64,000 bases of DNA from Rostratula benghalensis (Eukaryota; Chordata; Aves; Charadriiformes; Rostratulidae). Below the pieces are notes generated by a model, which was not told the DNA's origin, searched no databases, and saw only the letters and a program-made list of their open reading frames with translations. The translations under genes and the position numbers were made by a program. Below, one piece after another: positions 28,651 to 42,200 of this stretch (positions are counted from its first letter, which is position 1; the number at the start of each line of letters is the position of its first letter). Location of the stretch: assembly GCA_013399305.1 (NCBI GenBank), contig VXAI01000013.1:9109592-9173591 (forward strand), read 5' to 3'.

Positions 28651-30904
28651 AACACAGACCCAGGCTTTGGAAATAAGTATTCAAAATTATATGCTTATTA
28701 GTTTTATCTGTGCTTTACCTATTTACATGGATGCATATAAGGAGGTCCAGCCAGCAGATTTGCTGAGATTCAGAAGTACTAAATCAAAACCAATGTAAAC
28801 CCTGTCTTTATTACCTGGTTACTTTTGATAATGGTGAGTGAGATCTTTCCAACAGATGATGATGATACCACCAAGGGCTGTAATTTTTGCTGCAGTTTTT
28901 CTCCAGCACAAATGAAATGAGTTCCCATTTCACAACACTTCACACATAGAAAGAGGTTGAATTCAGGCCATAGCCTTGCATAGATTGTGTGTTTTCACAA
29001 AGTTTTCTCAAACTCATACAGAAGACTGAAAACTTTTTTATTTTATTTCTACAAATTCTTTTCCTCTTTTGTAATCTGAAGTATCCCTTACAGATCTTAA
29101 TTTAGAAAACAAAGCTGCTTAATTTCTTTTCAAATGCACATTTACAGTTAAAGAGGGTATAATAGTAAAAAAAAATAAAAATTACTTAGACAAGGAAAAA
29201 AATGATAAATGGACCTACTCTATAATTGCACATTTTTCTGGAAGCTATATATAAACACAAATACTAGTTAGGTAAGTGAATACTGAGGTCAGTTATTTTC
29301 ACATGGAACTTTCATCTGACTGTCAAACTGACTGACTTCAGAGTTTCACCCTGCATTCAATCCAGCAGATTCCTTTCAACATGCTATAAATCCTGAAGGA
29401 TCAGCAGTTTGGAAAGCCCATATGAGAAAGTCCCAATGTTTGAAGTACCTCTTTTCTACCCCAATGTAAAATTAAAAAAAAAAAAAGTTTAAAAGTCAAG
29501 CTATTATTTTCATTTGAATAAGTCAAATTGGTTGTTTATAAGTAAGCTTGTAAAGTGACTGTTTAAAGAATCCACGTGCCAATGTAAGCACCCAAGCAAA
29601 ATAATCTGAAAGACAAATTTAGTATGAAGATTTCTGTAAATAAATAAAATAAAAAAAACCCTTGAGGGATTCAATTATGATCCCACAGATCTAACCATAT
29701 ACTTCATGCGAAGTTTATTTGGTACTGATATACTCTTGTACAATGCAGTATTGTACTCAAGTATTGTGCAAAAAGTAATTAATTTGCACTCAAATCACTT
29801 CCATGCATGGAGTGTTGGCATTTCCATTTCCACGGAGATTATCGATGGCCTGCTCAAAATTATTTGTTGTATTAGCCGCATTGGCCAGGAAAATTCAGAA
29901 GATAAATCCACTTAGAGAATACCCAAGTCTGTGAGTGCTGAGCCATTGAGCTCTAGACAAGCAAAGTGAAAAATAAGATGTTCTTTATTTGATAAAATAT
30001 TCCAGGACATACTTAAGTCCCTTTTACATCAATAATGGGAATATTCACACATTTAAAATTAAGTATATTTCAAGAGCTTGCTATATCAATGCTACATGGA
30101 TGCTGTGAGAGAATCACACCATGCTGCTGTTTCAATGCAAAAATTTAAACAGAAAACTTATACAGAGATTTAAATAATATTACTACAGACTGGAACCAGT
30201 AGGCTCAATCATCAATATCAGATATTAACAACAAAAAATAGCTTACTTTTATTCTTGTTTTTAAATACATTGTATGCTACATATTAAAAAAAAATACTGT
30301 CCTGTAGATAAATAGATACAAACTACAGTGCCTAGACTGGAAACAATAAGCTTCCTCAACTTCAGTGAAATCTAAAGGAACTGAAGGCACTCCACTCTGC
30401 TTTAGATCATGCCCTCTAGAAGTATATGAAGTATCATTTCCCTACTTGCTGCATGCATGGTGCAAAAGAAAATGCAGAAAGGAAAAGGAGACATAAGAAA
30501 TTCTGAGTGCTTTTACAAAGGGCAGGTATCTGTAACCTGGTCCTATTTGTGTATAATTCTTTCCGTGGATGCAATAGAACTGTATGGGTTCCTACACACT
30601 GGCAGCCAAATTAAAATGGTTAGATCCAGATTGGTATGATACCCACAAGGTAAGAATGAGGGTCACAGACTGCTTATCTGAGATTAAGTGTCTCATGAGT
30701 TTTTGTCCTTTCCTAGGTTTGGGTGCACACATAAGAGACAGATATTTGTTTGCACCATAAGATGGTACAAACACCTTCAAACCCTAATAGATTCAGATAA
30801 AAATAATCTGCTGTAACTGAAATTTCATCTTGAAAACCAGCAAACAGATTTCCATCTAAATTATTTTGTCAACAGCATGGTGGTATCCTTGCTAACCTTA
30901 TTTG

Positions 30905-31145
30905 GCACCAGTGAATAATTAGATACACAGGGGTGTGACTCCAATTGAAGGTGTTGGCATTGTAGCACTCTGTGAAAATATTAACTATGAGGTTAACTCC
31001 AATTTTCTCTTCTTTAATTAAATGCACATGGTACTAATGAGGTAACCTACTGTTCCTTGATAGCACTAATTAGCTAAGAGGAGAGTACACTCTCACACTG
31101 CAATTTAAACCTAAAAATAAGGTTGAAATATGCTAATTGCAGGCA
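30905..31145. promoter_or_regulatory. Candidate regulatory block rich in homeodomain motifs
   Basis: Three TAATTA cores (30916, 31015, 31067), further TAAT cores at about 31034 and 31134, a T-box-like GGGGTGTGAC at 30930 and GGTTAAC (HNF1-like half site) at 30991 lie within 240 bp. The region has no runs or repeats, unlike much of the intron. AT-rich sequence favours such motifs by chance, so confidence is low. Confidence 0.2.
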
Positions 31146-31826
31146 ATTTAAAACAGTACAAGTTGTAGAACTAGTCATAATAAGGGAAACTGACTGCTTT
31201 ACAGCTCTGCAGCTGTAACTTTGGTTAAAATCAAAACACGCCACACAATTTTAGAATGATTTGGCAAAGTATCCAGCAGCCGCTTCAAAAATTCACCGTA
31301 TACAACAAAATGGAAAAAAGAAGGAAAAGAATCTAAGTTGCTCATCTAGGACGAAATAAATAATTCTTCATAAATAACAAAATCTGATGTTTCATTCTGC
31401 AAAGTATATGCAGAAAAATATCTTTTGTTTAGACTAGTTTGAAGCTCAGAATTTTCCTAAATGCTTGCTCATTTGTAAAGGTGTTGAGGAGCTGCAGCTT
31501 ACACTGACGTCAATGGAGTCCTGGGTGCTCAACTCGACTGAAAGTCTGTCCCTAAAATTAGACTATTGAATGGATTTAAAAAAAAAAAGGGAATAAAGAA
31601 ACATGCTTTCTTTAGAGAAAGCACATTTTAAAGAACAAACCTGTGATTCTACGTACAACTTTGAAGTTCCCAAAATAGCAACATTTTGTACTGTAACATC
31701 AAGCGTATTCTTTACAAGGGAACACAATAGATGGTTCAGCTTAGCCAGTGAATTGTAGACAAAGTTGCACAGCACATTGATTTGTAATAACATTTTCAAA
31801 TTTCTTGATTTAAAACTCCTACTCTT

Positions 31827-31943
31827 GAGAAGAGAAGAGAAGAGAAGAGAAGAGAAGAGAAGAGAAGAGAAGAGAAGAGAAGAGAAGAGAAGAGAAGAGA
31901 AGAGAAGAGAAGAGAAGAGAAGAGAAGAGAAGAGAAGAGAAGA
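31827..31943 (+). repeat. (GAGAA)n pentanucleotide microsatellite, about 23 copies
   Basis: An essentially perfect array of the 5-bp unit, all purine on the plus strand and all pyrimidine (TTCTC) in FOXP2 sense. It opens long ORFs on both strands (SLLFSSLLF on minus, REEKRREEK on plus) that are artefacts of the repeat. Expected to be length-polymorphic. Confidence 0.98.
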
Positions 31944-33275
31944 TTTTGCACTGTACAAGCTATTTTGCTGTTTTGCTGACTAATGCTTGTGATGTGACAG
32001 TGGCCTGAGATAGAGAAGAGACAGAGATTTGGAAGAGATGGTTTGCTTTTTTTTTTTTTCCCCCCTTCCTCCTTTACTGAAAGGGAGCAGCAATGCAAAT
32101 ACCTCTATCACATGAAGATAAAAGGATTGCAAGGTAGTGATCCCTTAATAAGACACAAAGTGGAGATCTAGACTGAATAGAGGCACAGAAAAGCCTTGAA
32201 CTGAATGAAAACAGCATCTTCCAAATAACCAGAATCATTATTTTCCAAGTTGCTAAAGAAAATAAACACTAAGGAAAGTGATACTACATACATTGCCATT
32301 CCAGAAATAAATAAATTCTATTCATACGAGACTATATATATGAACGCATCCGCCACATCTATATAATGAGTAGACTTCCATATAGCATAATAAAAGATAA
32401 ATAAAAAGTATATAGTAAGTTGTCTGAATTTGCACTACATCTTTTGTTCTAATTTTAATCAATTATATATACCTACAGTTCATTTTTCAGGCATTAAAAA
32501 TTTAATTCCCCCGTAGGAATGTTAGATCAATCCTGTCATGGGGTCTAGTTCCTGAATTCAAGGCAATAAACCTGTACTGCAGGTAGGTGCATAATACATC
32601 CATTTCACATTTCCTAAAATGCTAATACAACTGATAGACTTCCACTGAAGGCCACAACTATGAAACACCACAATAAGAGCGCAAGAGTAATCATGGCAGT
32701 TACTAATGTCTCTTCTGCTAGGTTTCTCTCAGCAGCATCAGAGAAATTGTTTAGTAATAGTTATGTTACATCAGTAGATGGACTATTTTCTACTGCAGAG
32801 AACACAAGATCCCAAAGCACACTTGCCAGTCAAAGCTGGGCCTCAGATTCCTCCTGTCTTCAACTCAGTGACTGATTTAATTCTGCATGTGTGAGCACGA
32901 CTAATTAAACACTAATAGAGAAATTGATGCAACTACCAGTATCTGTGCACCTCAACTTGCGCCCTGTCTCTAGCTAATGCCACTCTCAAAAAGCAAAACC
33001 TCCTCCACTGCTCAATCCAGAGTTTGTATGCAAGAGAAAACATACCTCATGGTTTGTGCATGTAAACAGCAAGTGTCCTGATGTAGGGACTACTATGCTA
33101 TAAATGAGATGCAAACACCCTCAGATCCAGTCCTATTTACTTACACGACTTTCTGCATGTCCCAGGAAAGGGCTGGTACTCAACATACAAATGCTGCCTT
33201 ACATGGGTATATATTCAGAATAATAAACATAAAGTAGTTGGGTTTGGGTTTTTAAATAATATTTATTTAAAGTTA

Positions 33276-33291
33276 NNNNNNNNNNNNNNNN
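33276..33291. other. Assembly gap (16 Ns)
   Basis: Sixteen undetermined bases in AT-rich sequence, about 100 bp from a TA/CA microsatellite. The true gap length is unknown. A minus ORF that spans it (33199-33597) is meaningless. Confidence 0.99.
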
Positions 33292-33390
33292 TGAGGAGAT
33301 TTTGAAAGTTAAAAAAAAATAAATCCTTATGTTTGAAAACAATATATTTAACATCGTGTTCCCATCTGCCTTATAGAGAGGAACAGGGAC

Positions 33391-33424
33391 ATGTGTATAT
33401 ATATATATACACACACACATATGC
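33391..33424 (+). repeat. Compound (TA)n(CA)n microsatellite
   Basis: GTGTATATATATATATAC runs directly into ACACACACACAT. A compound dinucleotide repeat about 100 bp from the sequence gap. Confidence 0.9.
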
Positions 33425-36029
33425 AAGAATTTAGCCTGTCCTACTTCAATGAGTAAATGAACCCTCCTATAATAGCAGAAATTAGGATGGTTGTTCAGGC
33501 TTACTCCCAGAAGGTCAGGCAACAAACCTAGAGCACAAACACATGTGTACAGCTGTAATCCATACGCCTCTGGACACATCTTGTGGAAGAAGACCAAGCC
33601 ATTGGAGCAGAAAGATTCTCTTACTCCACGAATTACACAAAAAGGCTTATTAAAAAATCATCTGTTCAAATTCCTTAATTATTTTCCACAGCTTGTGGTC
33701 AGAAGAGCCATATACTTAACAAAATGATGTAAAAGTAATTACTAGTCACAAATAATCACAAAAAAATTAAGAAATAACTGCAAGTAAATGTCAATTACAC
33801 AGTTCAAAAAGTGTTAAAAAAGAATCAGTAGCAAGCATGACTGGCAGGCTTTTTTTTTTTTTTGTCTTTTTATTTGCTCTTATTTGCTCATTTTTCAGGC
33901 TTTTTTTTCCTAACCTCAAAAGACTTCCCAAAGAAGTCTGCAAGAAATTTAATAGAGACAAAATAGCTTGGGCCAGACTCCTAACTGTCTTAAAGTAGTG
34001 TTGGTAAAGGTGATGGAATCATAACGTTCTCCAATGAATGCACCTTCTTTTTCCAATGATGTCCATATTGCATCTAATTGATTTCTAAATAAACTACAGT
34101 GAGTTCTAAATGACACTGGACGTACCTATATTGTACAGCTTTGACTGACATTATTGCATGCAAACAGCTCCTGTGACAACTAGTCAAGTGGAAGCAAAGA
34201 TTTTTCTAAATGCAAAGACAATTAACCCCACAATAGCATCCTACTGAAATGATGCATATAATTCAAATTGATCAGAAAAAGAGATCACCGTTTTATCTAG
34301 TTGATGGTTGTACTGTAAAGTGATAGTCAGGTTAACCCTGCAGAAAAACTTTACCATCTTCAGTTTAAGTCATGAAGTTCCTGACAGACTTTTCTTTCTT
34401 AAATAGAGTTTTTATTCCATTAAGAGTGTGCTAATAAGGGAATAAAAGATTGTATAGGTAGCTAATAGGCTGTAAAGCAAACACTTACCAGTAAAGATAA
34501 GCACCCTCTGTGGAAATCAATACAATCTTAAATAATTTACTAGGATGAAGCTACATCCTAAAAATAAAGTTGTTCCCTTTCTGTTCCTTCTCTAAGGGTG
34601 ATTTAGAGAATAACAACTCTAATAAATTAATAGCTGTCTTCATTAAGGCTCTTGCTCACACCTTTTAGGTTGTTCTCATGGAGTTACCAGTTGAGTTTTG
34701 AAGATCAAGAAGAGGAAGAAATTTGATGTCATTGGATTCTACACTGAGCCAAATAACTGTAATTTTCACTTTTTTTCCTGGAACATATCCAAAAGCAAAT
34801 TGGGAGTTTCTGTTTGTTCTTGAAAATAAATAGTACAGCCCACCTGTTTCATGGTCATTGGAAGCAGAAAAGCAGAAAGACCTTGTTCTAATCTTATCTG
34901 CCCCATAGCCAGCTCTTGGCAGCTGGTGCCCTCAGCTTCTGCTTCCTGAGGAATAGGGATTTTCTCAGCAGTTTGGCCCTGATTCCCAGCACAGAGATCC
35001 CACACAGTGGATAAATCTCGGTTTCAAATATTCAACCTGCTTCACTGACAGCATATATACAATTGCCCTGTATATGCACATATATGCATCTATGCATAAA
35101 ACCCCTAGTACGTAGTATTTTCTTTTAACAGATTTTAAATTATCAAAGTCATGTGCAAAAGATATAAGTAAGAAAAGATATAAAAACAAAGAATCACAGT
35201 GCTTTGTGATATTTTATACTGGGCAACTTTTGGTAACTAGGTCCGTATTAATAAATAACTCTTGGAATAGAATAAAAAGTTCCCATCATTTTTTAATTTT
35301 GGACATCCTTTGATACCAAATCTCTCTGATCTAAAAATATCAAAAAGCTCAGCCAATCATTAATAAATCTATGCATACTAGCAACATGAGGTAAATAAGG
35401 TTTAAAAATATATATTTAACTCAGATACCCAGTTTATGATTGTTTAAACAGAATGTAGCTTAGAAAGTAAAAAAATCAGTTTTAAACAAACACATTTTCC
35501 CTCCAATGTGTACATCTTCAAGATTTAAAGCAAACGAGGCATAAAGCCTATGAAGATTTGAAAATATACAGTAAATGGTTGAAGGAGATAAAAAGTTGTC
35601 CTACTAATGGGTTACATGAACTCAAAAAGAAAAAATGAATAGAAATATGAGCTCATTAGTCCAACGAACAAGATTTTAGAGCTGCATCATTGCTATATTT
35701 TTCAAAAGAAGACAAAGCAGATTATAATATGTTTATACAATATATATAAAATAAATTGGTGCACAAAAAAATGTCAGATTTTAGAAATGTTTCACCATAT
35801 GCTAGGAATTTCTTATTTATAAGCTCATTATCCAATAGTAGCTCTCAAGAATAAAGCTAATTTACATGTAAAATAAGAGCATGGTCTACTCTTTAAAGGC
35901 ACAATGATAAACACACCAATTTGACAATTACATTAATATGAGTATTTGCATAATCTGCCTTCTACACCTGTTCTTAATTTGAAGCAGCTGCAGAACAAAT
36001 CACACCACATAGTCTGAATATGCCACTGA

Positions 36030-36290
36030 GTCATGTAAACATGCTAACCCTTCTCATCAAGTTTTTGTTTTGCTCTGTTTACATGTTTGTTTTGGATTTA
36101 CATGAACCCATAAAAATAAGCTTTTGGTTTGGACAATTTATATTCATCAGAGATAACATATAGAGGCTAACAATGGGAGGGGACACATTTTTTCCTCTGC
36201 TTCCTGTAACAATGAGCATTTCATTTTCAAAAGTAGATAAACAATGCAAAGCAACTTGACATTTTACAGCTTACTGCACCACGTGCACTT
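36030..36290. promoter_or_regulatory. Candidate intronic enhancer: forkhead, SOX, E-box motif cluster
   Basis: Within about 260 bp there are two forkhead cores in opposite orientation (GTAAACATG near 36035 and TGTTTACATG at 36075-36084), three SOX-type AACAATG sites (36169, 36208 and 36239), the last overlapping an octamer-like ATGCAAAG, E-boxes CAGCTG near 35987 and CACGTG near 36280, and an AP-1-like GAGTCATG. Forkhead sites in a FOXP2 intron would allow self-regulation. Motifs this short occur often by chance; the claim rests on density only. Confidence 0.25.
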
Positions 36291-39200
36291 CCTGTGAAGT
36301 ATGCTAAGACATGTGCAGGAACCACACAATACAATAAAAGTCTCCCAATGAAACTCTTATGCTCTTAACAAAATAAGAGTGAATGGTCTCGCCACTTTGT
36401 TTTCTTTCATTTTCAGTGTTTTGCACTTTTTAAAAAACTCTGTGCTGTGTACCAGCAGCGTAAAAAGGACCAAAACAGTTGACTGAGTAATCCTAAATAA
36501 CAGTTGACACTAATGAAACATTCTTTCTACATGTATACTGCTCTGGTTTTGATCCACAAACAAGAAATACAGTAATGTAATATATTAACTCTCTTCTTAT
36601 GCATTCTGACTGTCATTACACACCATTCTGTATTATTAACCTCATTCAAACTGAGAGAAAGATGACAGACACGTGGGAAATAACTGAATATATCACACGG
36701 GCCTGACATAGTCATGATCATGAAGGATAATGCCAAATACAAAATGCTCATGCTAAATTCTCATTTGGTGAATAATGAGATGCACACAGAACCCAAGGCT
36801 TTTCCTTCCGTAGCCCCCACAGGAGAAATAACAACCCATTGCAGAGTCTGTGTGCTATCTAGGGTGCTGTCTACAACTTCTAAATCGATGCTTTAAATGA
36901 AAGCAGAGGAGGCTCTTCTCGGCTTCAGATCAAAGATTTAGGACTGGATATCCTTTTGACCTGGGACCATGATCAGGTGCTGTGTTACACCTAAAATGCT
37001 TATCACTGAAATAAAGTTAAGCCCAGTTATAAATTGGAGGGCCAAGTTTGAACAATCCCAAAGCCATTCAGATATTGAATGCCCAGTCATAGCAGTTTTG
37101 TAATATGGAATACCATCCCCACTGGGGCTACCAAAATGCATATAGAAGTTTTAATATAAAAGAGAAAATTGAGATAATATTGTACTTTCTGATGATTCTT
37201 TCAGTGTAGCAAAGAGCATGATATCAGCCTGAAGCTGCGGCATCAACAAGAGTTGACACTTCTTTTCCAGTTCTTGCGTAACAGCACAACCAATGGGGAT
37301 CTTAACTGTCAGCAAAATTGGGAACTGCAGCAGAGGAAAATGATAACCAGACTGGACAGGATGTAGGAACATTTTAAGTTGTCATCAGAAATGAAAATGC
37401 ACAAAGAATAAGCCAAATGATTTGGAGAATTTTCAATATTAAAAATGTGTATATTTATCTTAGTTGTAATTTATCATTTTGCTCTACTACTAAAAAAAAA
37501 ACAAAACCAAAAAAACCCCATTTATTTTGATAGAGATGTCTGGTGCTTCCTAGTAGGAACTTAGTAAGGTGACTTAGTAGGATTCTGGACTGGGAAACTT
37601 GTTCCTATTCCTTTTTTCCATCAAATATTCAGCCAGGCCAGGCTAAAAATAAATAAAACTAGTTCCATATTCTAACATTATTTCATAGGCTGACTGGATG
37701 ATATACTGCATCAGCCTTTGCAAAGCATACTATAAAGCACACTAAGAAACATCCCCAAAGTTGAGTGAAATGATGGATAAACTCTCTGTATAGATGTAGC
37801 AGAAGAAACCACAAGCATCCACTGTTTCCTACAGCGCTGCCCAACCAGATAGATATTTCAACTCATTTTATACCTCTAGATACCATGTCACACAATTAAA
37901 CACACACTTAAAGAAAAAAGTAAGAAAGAACAAAGTTAAACAGCTCATGCACATTAAACCAATGTTTCTACATCCATAATGCCTGGTTTTGGAACAAAAC
38001 CACTTCCTGATGTTAAGCATTAATAGAAACCGAGATTATTTGCTAAAACCCAAAGATCTCATCAAATGTATTGAAAAATAATTCTACCAATATAATAACA
38101 TGCAGAAGCTGGACAATATGCCCAGCGTGTTGAGAATCTTCTAATATTAGATTAAAAACCACTATATATACATCAAATATCACAACATGATACATACATC
38201 GATTTGTTCACACATCCTCATTCCAAATGCAAAGTTGTAATTTCATTTTAAAACTCAGAAAATTCTTGAAAGCAATTGCCATGGAGTTTGCATACATGCA
38301 TTTTTGCACTGGAGTTATAAAAGCAACCATTCTTCCTGGTGAGCTCTTCAGTTCCCTTCATATTTTTTACAATGATAAACACTCTTATCAAAGGAAGAGG
38401 GGGATGGGTGACTATACTTGGGAGATTTGATCACTGGAAAAATTATCACAATTTATCCAAAATTAGCCTCAATGCAAGAAATGCCAGTGTTATTCCAATA
38501 CACAAAAACAGCATTAGGGAAGACCCAGAAAACTAGAGATGTAAATCATAAATTGCATCCAAAGTATAAGATCATACCCTAAGCCTTCCTATCTGTTCTA
38601 TGCTTAAGGTGAGCTCATTTATCATAGCCTTACCAAGTAGCTTTTCTTCTCTTGGATCTCTCAGAGAGTACAAACATAAGATAGTGGTCTTAGGAAAAAA
38701 GAAATACAAAATATTTTTTAATTCCCACCAATGCCTAAAAAAAACTTCTTTTTTTTCAGAGGGGATACAATTGCTCTCAGGGAGATCAAACATATGGAAG
38801 ATTTACTTTTGCACTGAATAATCAGTTTTTAAATATGTACCTGATATTCTAATTAGCAACACACTATTGGCAGAAACAAACAAGAGTATCTTAACTGCAA
38901 TAAAAAAGCCTCAACTGCATATTGAAATAAATATTGCAGATTTTAAGTGCCTTTCTGTTCCATTTCTTACCTGTTCTCCTGTCCTTAATGAGATCCAGAA
39001 AGAATCAAATAACCACCTTTTAGGCCAGGCACCCCAGCAGTGAAACAACACCTTCTAAACCAGTTGTCTTCAGAAAGTAAGACAAGTCATACTGGTAGTT
39101 CTGATGGCCTCTTAAGAAATCCCATCGCTGAATTTTTACCTAAGAGCAGTTTTTGCCTCATATTCCTTAATAGTGTGCAACTATTGACACATTGGTAAGC

Positions 39201-42200
39201 TGCAGGAAAAAGATTGAGTGTCCAGATCAGAGTAAGTCTGGATCAAAAAAACATAGATGAAGGATCAAGGACCATGTACTGACCGTAACAAACCACAATG
39301 ACTTTCAATTGAAGTTCTGAGGTTTAACTTAAGCCACAAATACTGTACTATGACTATCCAGTGCTATCGCTTATGGAATAAAAAAAGTCCCTTATGTTGG
39401 TTGAGTCAACATAGCATCTCCCAGGCAGGCAGTAGACCAGTAACCTTTGCTCTTACTGATTTTCTTGGGCTGCAGGGGCTTGCGCTACTAATTGTCTGTT
39501 GTCAGATTGTTCTCCTTTACCTCATCATAAGGAAGCCTGAATATGTCTATTCATTTTCTGTAACTCCTAAATGAATCATTTATTGTAGTTTCATGAAAAT
39601 TTACTTTAAATTAAAAAAAAAGTCTTTATTTTAGGAAGAACTACATTTTGCACATGACAAGAAGTAAAAAACCACTAGATTGAGTACAAAAAAATAAGTA
39701 CAGAACTTCAAATGCACATCTGTCTCAGTGACTATCTTCCTTTCTTGTAAATAACTATGATCAGCAAACACTTTGCAACCCATACACTTTGGGTAGTTGT
39801 TAATTGTACTGGTTAGAAAGAACCTCATGTTTTCCTAAACTTAAAATAATTATGACTATAGTGTCTACTGCAACTCATTGATTCTCAAAAATGCAATATA
39901 TATATGCTGTGATTTGTTTTTGTAAAACTTTTAAAATTAAAATTAAAGATATCACCTCAAGCTAGGTCTGTGTTCTGCCACTATGTTATTCCTTCTCATG
40001 TTCTTCAGCTCAGATTTACTTAAATTTCTACAACATTGAAATTTATCTTGTTTCAGAACAGGACAGTCAATAATTTAGACTTTTATTTTGAGAATTTGCA
40101 TAGTAGCATTTTATATAAGCTTATATGTGAACTATAACCCTCTTTAAATTGAAATGAAAATTAGCCTTTCATGGTTGCTTTCACCAACTAAATGGCAGAT
40201 TGAAATATCAGAAGAATTGGACTATCTTCAAAAATTGTGGGTTTTTTAAATGCTTCCCTCACTTCTCCAGAAGACAGACACACCTTCTTTTTCTCATTTT
40301 TGTTGACTGTGGCTTATTTGAATAGGAATTGAAGACATAAGATCCTTCTCTCATACAATGAGAAAGACATTACAGTCCTCTATACGCAACCAGGAATCTA
40401 AACATCTGGGGTTCGTTGCCTGCATGATCAAAGTAATAACAAAGCTACAAACTTACAGAGGAGACAGAAAGTTGCCCTCAGTACAACTCAGGTACATCTT
40501 TTCCCCTTCAGAAGGTTCATTTTGAATCACCTCAAGATCACAACACATCAAGCATCTGACTGACTGTTGCGTTAGCAAGCGGCTAGGCAGCTTGACACTG
40601 TTTGAGAACTATTTTGCTTGAGTTTAATCAGATTAATCTAATCATTCCACCACAATGCAGAATTATACCTAGGAAAATGCATACTACATTATTCTGATGT
40701 CAGTGTTGTGTCACAAAGAGAAGTGTTCCTTAAGAGGTTGAACTGGGAAAATTTAGATATTTTTAGAGGATTTCTTCTTCAAAGCATGACTAAAAACAGT
40801 TTTGAGAAATCCAAGGGACTATGATTTGTAAACTTTGAAGTCTGCTGGTGAACCAGACTTTCTTGGGGGAAAGTCAAGTCCACTTGGACCACCAAAAGCA
40901 AGTCTTCAGAAGAAAAATAAGTTGGTTTCTAGATGTTGCTGACAAAGAATAGCAAAATGAAAGAGACCAAATGAGCATTTAGCCTACTGGGCTGCTTCTA
41001 GCGTGGTCAATACTCAGTGCCCAGAGAAGAGTAAACAAGCACAGTGGCATATCAAGGTAGTGATGCTTTTGCAGGCACCACTCCACAATCCAGTATGTTG
41101 GGCATCAGAAACTATGAAAAAGAGGATTTGTATTTTGTATGGATGGATTTTTTCTTCCATTAATTTGTTCACTTGATTTTTGAGCCAATTTAAATGTTTA
41201 GCATCAATAAGATCTTGCAGCACAGAACTCTCTATACTGCTTGATGACCTACATCATTCTTTTAGCTTACTTCCTGTCTTTTACTCCTTGAACTGCAAGG
41301 GAACAATTATATCCTGTGAACCCTCAGCACTTGTAGTTATAGCTAAAAGGCAACTCTGCAGTCATAAAACACAAAAGATGGACTAGAAGAGCTGGAAGGA
41401 TGATAAAAGAGCAGAGATATCTTGGGATCTGTATGGATCATATCTCCGTCTCCTTTACACGATATTATTCAAAACTTGAGCCAATTGGTTTTGGTATTCC
41501 CTGAAAAGTGTAAATAATGTATAACCTATACGTTGTGCTCACACAGTTGGGCATGAAATACACTCAAAGATGTATGAGTATAAACTTGCTGCCTGCTGTT
41601 CAGTCCCACTTCAATGGGCACGTCAATGATGTATGTCTCTGTGTGTCTCTGCAGTTATTTTTCCTTTCTTGCACCCTGTTAGTGTTGCCAGAATGCACCG
41701 TACGTTCTCTGGAAATCCAATTCATATTAAATTTTTGTACAGTTATTAATACAAGAAGACCCAAATCTCTTAACACAAAGCTTTCATAACTACAACAGTA
41801 AGAATAATAAAATATGAAAAGTATGAAAAATAAAAGTTTCATTCTAACAATGAGATCAATACTGAGGATGTGATCTTATGCATTTTAAGTTTAAAAATAA
41901 CATGGTTTTGATCGTGGGCTGCTAATCAAGCCAAGTGTCAAAACCAACTGCTCCTCATTGTTTTTTCTCTATGAGAGAAAACACAGTAATTATGATTCAA
42001 TAAAGGACACCCTTCATATTTAAATCACATTTTAAGTTAATAATAACTCTAACAAAGTTGTTATGCAATGAAATGAAAATCACAACACTAATTCTCCCAG
42101 AACTACAACAGGATGAACAACTTTTTGTACCAGTTTTGTAGCAACATTCTAAAGGCTCTATACTAATTATGCTTACTATCCAAGAAAAAATGCAAGGAAA

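Larger units (their letters stand above)
16376..30904. other. Intronic sequence with only low-complexity tracts
   Basis: Beyond the tracts listed separately I see no gene, transposon or RNA. A weak CR1-like string near 21541 was considered and not called. Confidence 0.6.

Noticed and set aside
31563..32098. Long frames with SLLFS and REEKR repeats on both strands
   Set aside because: Produced by the (GAGAA)n microsatellite, not genes.
33199..33597. 132-codon minus-strand frame
   Set aside because: Runs through the N gap, so the frame is not real evidence.
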